Source: Parvularculaceae bacterium UBA4496 (GTDB lineage Bacteria > Pseudomonadota > Alphaproteobacteria > Caulobacterales > Parvularculaceae). From it: DNA of 7,202 bases. Below the pieces are notes generated by a model. That model was not told the DNA's origin. It searched no databases and saw nothing but the letters and a program-made list of their open reading frames with translations. The position numbers and the translations under genes are program-made. Of the stretch, positions 4,465 to 7,202 are shown in pieces. Positions within the stretch are counted from its first letter, which is position 1, and each line of letters starts with the position of its first letter. The stretch spans positions 48,133-55,334 of the forward strand of contig DGNI01000211.1 in NCBI GenBank assembly GCA_002388885.1, given 5' to 3'.

Positions 4465-5844
4465 ATGACCGAGACGCGGCCAAAACAGGGAAAATCCGTA
4501 TTCATCCGCACCTATGGGTGTCAGATGAACGTCTACGATTCCGAGCGTATGGCGGGGTTGCTGAAGCCGCTCGGATACGGCCTCGCCGATGCGCCGGAGG
4601 CTGCCGATCTTGTCATTTTGAACACCTGCCATATTCGCGAAAAGGCTGCTGAAAAAGTCTATTCTGAACTCGGTCGGCTAAAGCGGATGAAAGCCAACAA
4701 GGCGCTCCAGGGCGGCGATATGAAAATCGCCGTCGCAGGATGCGTCGCCCAGGCAGAAGGCGCGGAGATCACGGCGCGCGCACCGCAGGTGGACATGGTT
4801 GTCGGCCCGCAAGCCTATCACCGCCTGCCGGAATTGCTGGCGCGCGCCGCGCGCGATGACGGCGACATTCTCGAAACCGATTTTGCAGTGGATGAAAAAT
4901 TCGACCGGCTTGCAGAACGCGAGGCCGAAGGCCCAACGGCGTTTCTGACAATTCAGGAAGGGTGCGATAAGTTCTGTACGTTTTGCGTCGTGCCTTACAC
5001 GCGCGGCGCCGAAGTCTCGCGCAATATTGACGCCATTGTCGCCGAAGCGCGCGCACTGGCGGCGCAGGGCGTCAAGGAAATCACGCTGCTTGGTCAGAAC
5101 GTCAATGCGTGGCGTTCGACACCGCCTGCGGGCGAGGCCGGAGACGAATGGGGACTTGGTGAGTTGTGCCGTCATCTCGCTAAGATCGACGGGCTCGAAC
5201 GCATCCGCTTCACGACTTCGCATCCGCGCGACATGGATGACGGGCTGATCGCCGCCTTTGGCGAAGAAAAAAAGCTGATGCCGTATCTGCACCTGCCGGT
5301 GCAGGCTGGCGCCGACAAGGTGCTGAAAGCCATGAATCGCGGCCATACCGCCGGGCACTATCACGGGCTGATCGAAAAAATCCGCGCCGCCCAGCCCGAC
5401 ATTGCCATCTCGGGCGACTTCATCGTTGGTTTCCCAGGCGAAACGGCCTCGGATTTTGAAGAGACTTTGGTCCTCGCCAAAGCCATTGGCTACGCCTCGG
5501 CGTTTTCGTTCAAATATTCACGCCGGCCGGGCACGCCGGGCGCTGTGATGGCGAAACAGGTTGCCGAAACCGAAAAAGACGAGCGTCTCGCCCGCCTTCA
5601 GGCCCTGCTTGAGGCGCAGCGTCAGGATTTCAATTCCCGGCAGATCGGCAAGGCGCTGCCGGTGTTATTTGAAAAGCCGGGCCGCCATGAGGGCCAGCTC
5701 ATTGGCCGTTCGCCCTATTTGCAAAGCGTTCATGTCTCGGCGCCACAATCCATGCTAGGTTCCATTGCGCCGGTGAAGATCAAGGGCGTGACTCCAAATG
5801 CGCTCGCCGGTGTTTTGGCGAAACAGGGTGAGGCGGCCGCTTGA
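4465..5844 (+). CDS. miaB: tRNA-2-methylthio-N6-dimethylallyladenosine synthase MiaB
   Basis: This radical-SAM methylthiotransferase converts i6A37 to ms2i6A37 in UNN-decoding tRNAs; it needs MiaA, which is not in this window. The 459 residues show all three domains. The N-terminal UPF0004 domain has cysteines C19 (TYGCQMN), C55 (NTCHIREKA) and C93 (AGCVAQ), which hold the auxiliary 4Fe-4S cluster. The radical-SAM domain has CDKFCTFC (C167, C171, C174) and the conserved [22 protein letters not shown] and [12 protein letters not shown] blocks. A C-terminal TRAM RNA-binding domain spans about 390-452. HLPVQ is followed by AGADKVL, where SGSD or AGSD is more usual; this is probably neutral. ATG 4465 is the first possible start because an in-frame TAA lies at 4459-4461. 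The Shine-Dalgarno is poor (GGT). It is the first gene of an operon with ybeZ and ybeY. Identification is secure. Confidence 0.97.
   Translation: MTETRPKQGKSVFIRTYGCQMNVYDSERMAGLLKPLGYGLADAPEAADLVILNTCHIREKAAEKVYSELGRLKRMKANKALQGGDMKIAVAGCVAQAEGAEITARAPQVDMVVGPQAYHRLPELLARAARDDGDILETDFAVDEKFDRLAEREAEGPTAFLTIQEGCDKFCTFCVVPYTRGAEVSRNIDAIVAEARALAAQGVKEITLLGQNVNAWRSTPPAGEAGDEWGLGELCRHLAKIDGLERIRFTTSHPRDMDDGLIAAFGEEKKLMPYLHLPVQAGADKVLKAMNRGHTAGHYHGLIEKIRAAQPDIAISGDFIVGFPGETASDFEETLVLAKAIGYASAFSFKYSRRPGTPGAVMAKQVAETEKDERLARLQALLEAQRQDFNSRQIGKALPVLFEKPGRHEGQLIGRSPYLQSVHVSAPQSMLGSIAPVKIKGVTPNALAGVLAKQGEAAA
5828..5833 (+). promoter_or_regulatory. ribosome binding site supporting the TTG start of ybeZ
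   Basis: GTGAGG, within the last codons of miaB, ends seven bases before TTG 5841. No in-frame ATG exists until deep in the ATPase domain. This site and the TTGA overlap therefore support TTG as the true start. Confidence 0.5.
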
Positions 5845-6812
5845 GCGAACAGAAAACCGCAGGCGAGATTGAGCATATCGACTTTGACGACAATCGCCTT
5901 GTCGCCGCCCTGTCCGGCGAACATGACGCTCATCTTTCCATTCTGGAAGAAAGCCTCGGGGTCAGAATCGACCCACGCGGCAATCGTTTCGCGATCTCTG
6001 GCGCCGCATCCGCGCGTCAGCGCGCTATCGGCGCGCTCTCATCTCTGTACGAAAAATTGCAGAAAGGCGAGGCCGTCGGCTCTGGCGAGGTGCGCGCGGC
6101 TGCGAAGTTGAGCGAAACGCCGGAAAAAGTTCAGTCGGTTTCGCCGTCAGTGAAAACGCCGAAACGGCTCATCTCTGCGCGCACGCCCAATCAGGCGGCA
6201 TATCTTCGCGCGCTCGGCAATCATGATCTTACATTCGGCGTCGGCCCCGCGGGCACGGGCAAGACCTATATTGCCGTCGCCCACGCTGTAGGCCTTTTGT
6301 TGTCAGGACAGGTCGAACGCATCATTCTTTCCCGCCCGGCGCTGGAAGCGGGCGAACGCATCGGTTTTTTGCCGGGTGAGATGCGCGAAAAGCTCGATCC
6401 CTACATGCGCCCGCTTTATGACGCGCTTCACGATATGATGCATACGGATTATGTCGAGCGGCGCATCGCGGCGGGTGATATTGAAATCGCGCCGATCGCC
6501 TTTATGCGCGGGCGCACGCTCGCCCGGTCGGCGGTGATTCTCGACGAGGCGCAGAACGCGACGCCGGCTCAGATGAAAATGTTTCTGACCCGTCTCGGCG
6601 AAGGTTCGCAGATGGCGATCACCGGTGATCCGTCGCAAACGGATTTGCCGTCAGGCGAGATTTCAGGGCTGGCTGATGCGCTTGGCGTCCTTTCAGGCGT
6701 CGATGGCGTCGCGGAGGTGCGGTTTACCGCGTCCGACGTCGTTCGACATCCGCTCGTTTCGCGCATTATTGGCGCGTACGACAAACGCGAAGCGCGCTCG
6801 CCAAAACCATGA
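5841..6812 (+). CDS. ybeZ: PhoH-like ATPase YbeZ
   Basis: This cytoplasmic P-loop NTPase of 323 residues belongs to the YbeZ branch of the PhoH family. It partners the endoribonuclease YbeY in RNA and ribosome quality control. Residues about 15-75 form the KH-like RNA-binding N-terminal domain typical of YbeZ ([15 protein letters not shown], 40-54). RTPNQAAYL (114-122) precedes Walker A GPAGTGKT (135-142). [17 protein letters not shown] (164-180) is the PhoH signature, Walker B is VILDEAQN (232-239), and the sensor region is [10 protein letters not shown] (261-270). Length is usual for YbeZ (about 320-350). It begins with TTG and overlaps the miaB stop by four bases (TTGA). Its stop overlaps the ybeY start (ATGA). 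A rare start codon plus coupling suggests expression tied to miaB translation. Identification is secure. Confidence 0.95.
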   Translation: MSEQKTAGEIEHIDFDDNRLVAALSGEHDAHLSILEESLGVRIDPRGNRFAISGAASARQRAIGALSSLYEKLQKGEAVGSGEVRAAAKLSETPEKVQSVSPSVKTPKRLISARTPNQAAYLRALGNHDLTFGVGPAGTGKTYIAVAHAVGLLLSGQVERIILSRPALEAGERIGFLPGEMREKLDPYMRPLYDALHDMMHTDYVERRIAAGDIEIAPIAFMRGRTLARSAVILDEAQNATPAQMKMFLTRLGEGSQMAITGDPSQTDLPSGEISGLADALGVLSGVDGVAEVRFTASDVVRHPLVSRIIGAYDKREARSPKP

Positions 6813-7202
6813 TCGAAGTCATTATCAAGGACGAAGGCTGGCGCGAAGCCTTGCCGGAGGCCGAGGCCCTTGCAGAGCGCTGCCAGCGCGCCGCGGCCGC
6901 CTTTGAGTCCGCTCTCGCGCGGGAAACGGCGCTGCTCCTGTGCGAGGACGCTGCGATCAGGGCGCTGAACGCCCGTTTCCGCCAGAAGGACAGGGCGACC
7001 AATGTCCTGTCGTTCCCGTCGGGCGAGGCGGAAGGGTTTCTTGGCGACATTGCGCTGGCGCGGGAAACCTGCGTCACCGAGGCTGCGGAAAAGGGCGTTG
7101 CATTGCGCGATCACGCGGCCCATCTCATTATCCATGCTATGCTGCATCTTGCCGGATACGACCATCAGGCGGATGAAGAGGCGGCGGCAATGGAAGGCCG
7201 GG
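6809..7202 (+). CDS. ybeY: endoribonuclease YbeY (3' end cut off by the window)
   Basis: YbeY is a zinc-dependent single-strand endoribonuclease needed for 16S rRNA 3'-end maturation and 70S quality control. The 131 visible residues contain LNARFRQKDRATNVLSFPS (53-71), where R58 corresponds to the conserved catalytic-cleft arginine (R59 in E. coli). They also contain FLGDIALA (77-84) and the complete zinc motif HAMLHLAGYDH, with H109, H113 and H119 as ligands. The family is usually about 150-180 residues, so roughly the last 20-40 residues are missing beyond the window edge; there is no sign of a disrupted gene. Start ATG 6809 overlaps the ybeZ stop by four bases and has no good Shine-Dalgarno, so it probably depends on coupling to ybeZ. 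In many proteobacteria a CorC-type gene and lnt follow; that cannot be seen here. Confidence 0.95.
   Translation, partial: MIEVIIKDEGWREALPEAEALAERCQRAAAAFESALARETALLLCEDAAIRALNARFRQKDRATNVLSFPSGEAEGFLGDIALARETCVTEAAEKGVALRDHAAHLIIHAMLHLAGYDHQADEEAAAMEGR

Noticed and set aside
4296..4511. Longer start for the DUF1223 protein
   Set aside because: It would run into the miaB coding region on the other strand and bury a clear signal peptide that starts at 4295.
4407..4652. Forward open frame of 81 residues overlapping the miaB start
   Set aside because: It starts at TTG, is out of frame with miaB across most of its length, lacks a ribosome site and has no recognisable content.
4678..5364. Reverse-strand open frame of 228 residues inside miaB
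   Set aside because: It is long only because of the GC-rich codon pattern of miaB. The forward frame contains every MiaB motif without a break.
1..7202. CRISPR arrays, tRNA/rRNA genes, insertion sequences, toxin-antitoxin or phage genes
   Set aside because: No regularly spaced repeats, clover-leaf sequences, terminal inverted repeats with transposase frames, or phage-type proteins are visible anywhere in the window.

Overview
The window reads as a piece of an alphaproteobacterial chromosome with GC-rich coding DNA. The evidence is the gene content and order (tsaB, rimI, a Fur/Mur-type regulator, then miaB, ybeZ/phoH, ybeY), the Fur protein lacking the usual CxxC zinc site, and Caulobacter-like promoter sequences. 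A Hyphomonadaceae/Parvularculaceae-type relative is a guess from memory of similar neighbourhoods, not something the sequence proves.

Layout. Positions 1-38 may be the last codons of an upstream gene. A forward block follows: tsaB (48-710), rimI (707-1153, GTGA overlap) and fur (1245-1661, after a 91-base gap with its own possible promoter). Next comes a block of accessory genes. A reverse-strand exported protein of unknown function (1658-2233) converges on fur, and their stop codons overlap in TTAA. A forward ferritin-like diiron protein (2399-3508) has a strong ribosome site and a plausible promoter. A reverse-strand DUF1223 secreted thioredoxin-fold protein (3516-4295) converges on it with only 7 bases between the stops. 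After a 169-base divergent intergenic region, a second tight forward operon runs miaB (4465-5844), ybeZ/phoH (5841-6812, TTG start) and ybeY (6809 to the window end, cut off). Each of its junctions is a 4-base overlap.

How the genes fit together. The outer genes are core translation and RNA-metabolism functions. TsaB helps make t6A37 on ANN-decoding tRNAs, MiaB makes the ms2 group at A37 of UNN-decoding tRNAs, RimI acetylates protein N-termini, and YbeZ and YbeY act together on RNA and ribosome quality. Fur is the metal-responsive regulator often found in this neighbourhood. The three central genes are not part of the usual core set. One is clearly poorer in GC (about 47% by hand count), and two encode exported disulfide or thioredoxin-fold type proteins. 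They look like cargo placed between fur and miaB.

I see no CRISPR array, tRNA or rRNA gene, insertion sequence or defence system. The items most worth a second look are the ferritin-like diiron protein with an R2-like tyrosine position, the two-repeat exported protein, and a run of three back-to-back perfect inverted repeats just past the fur stop.
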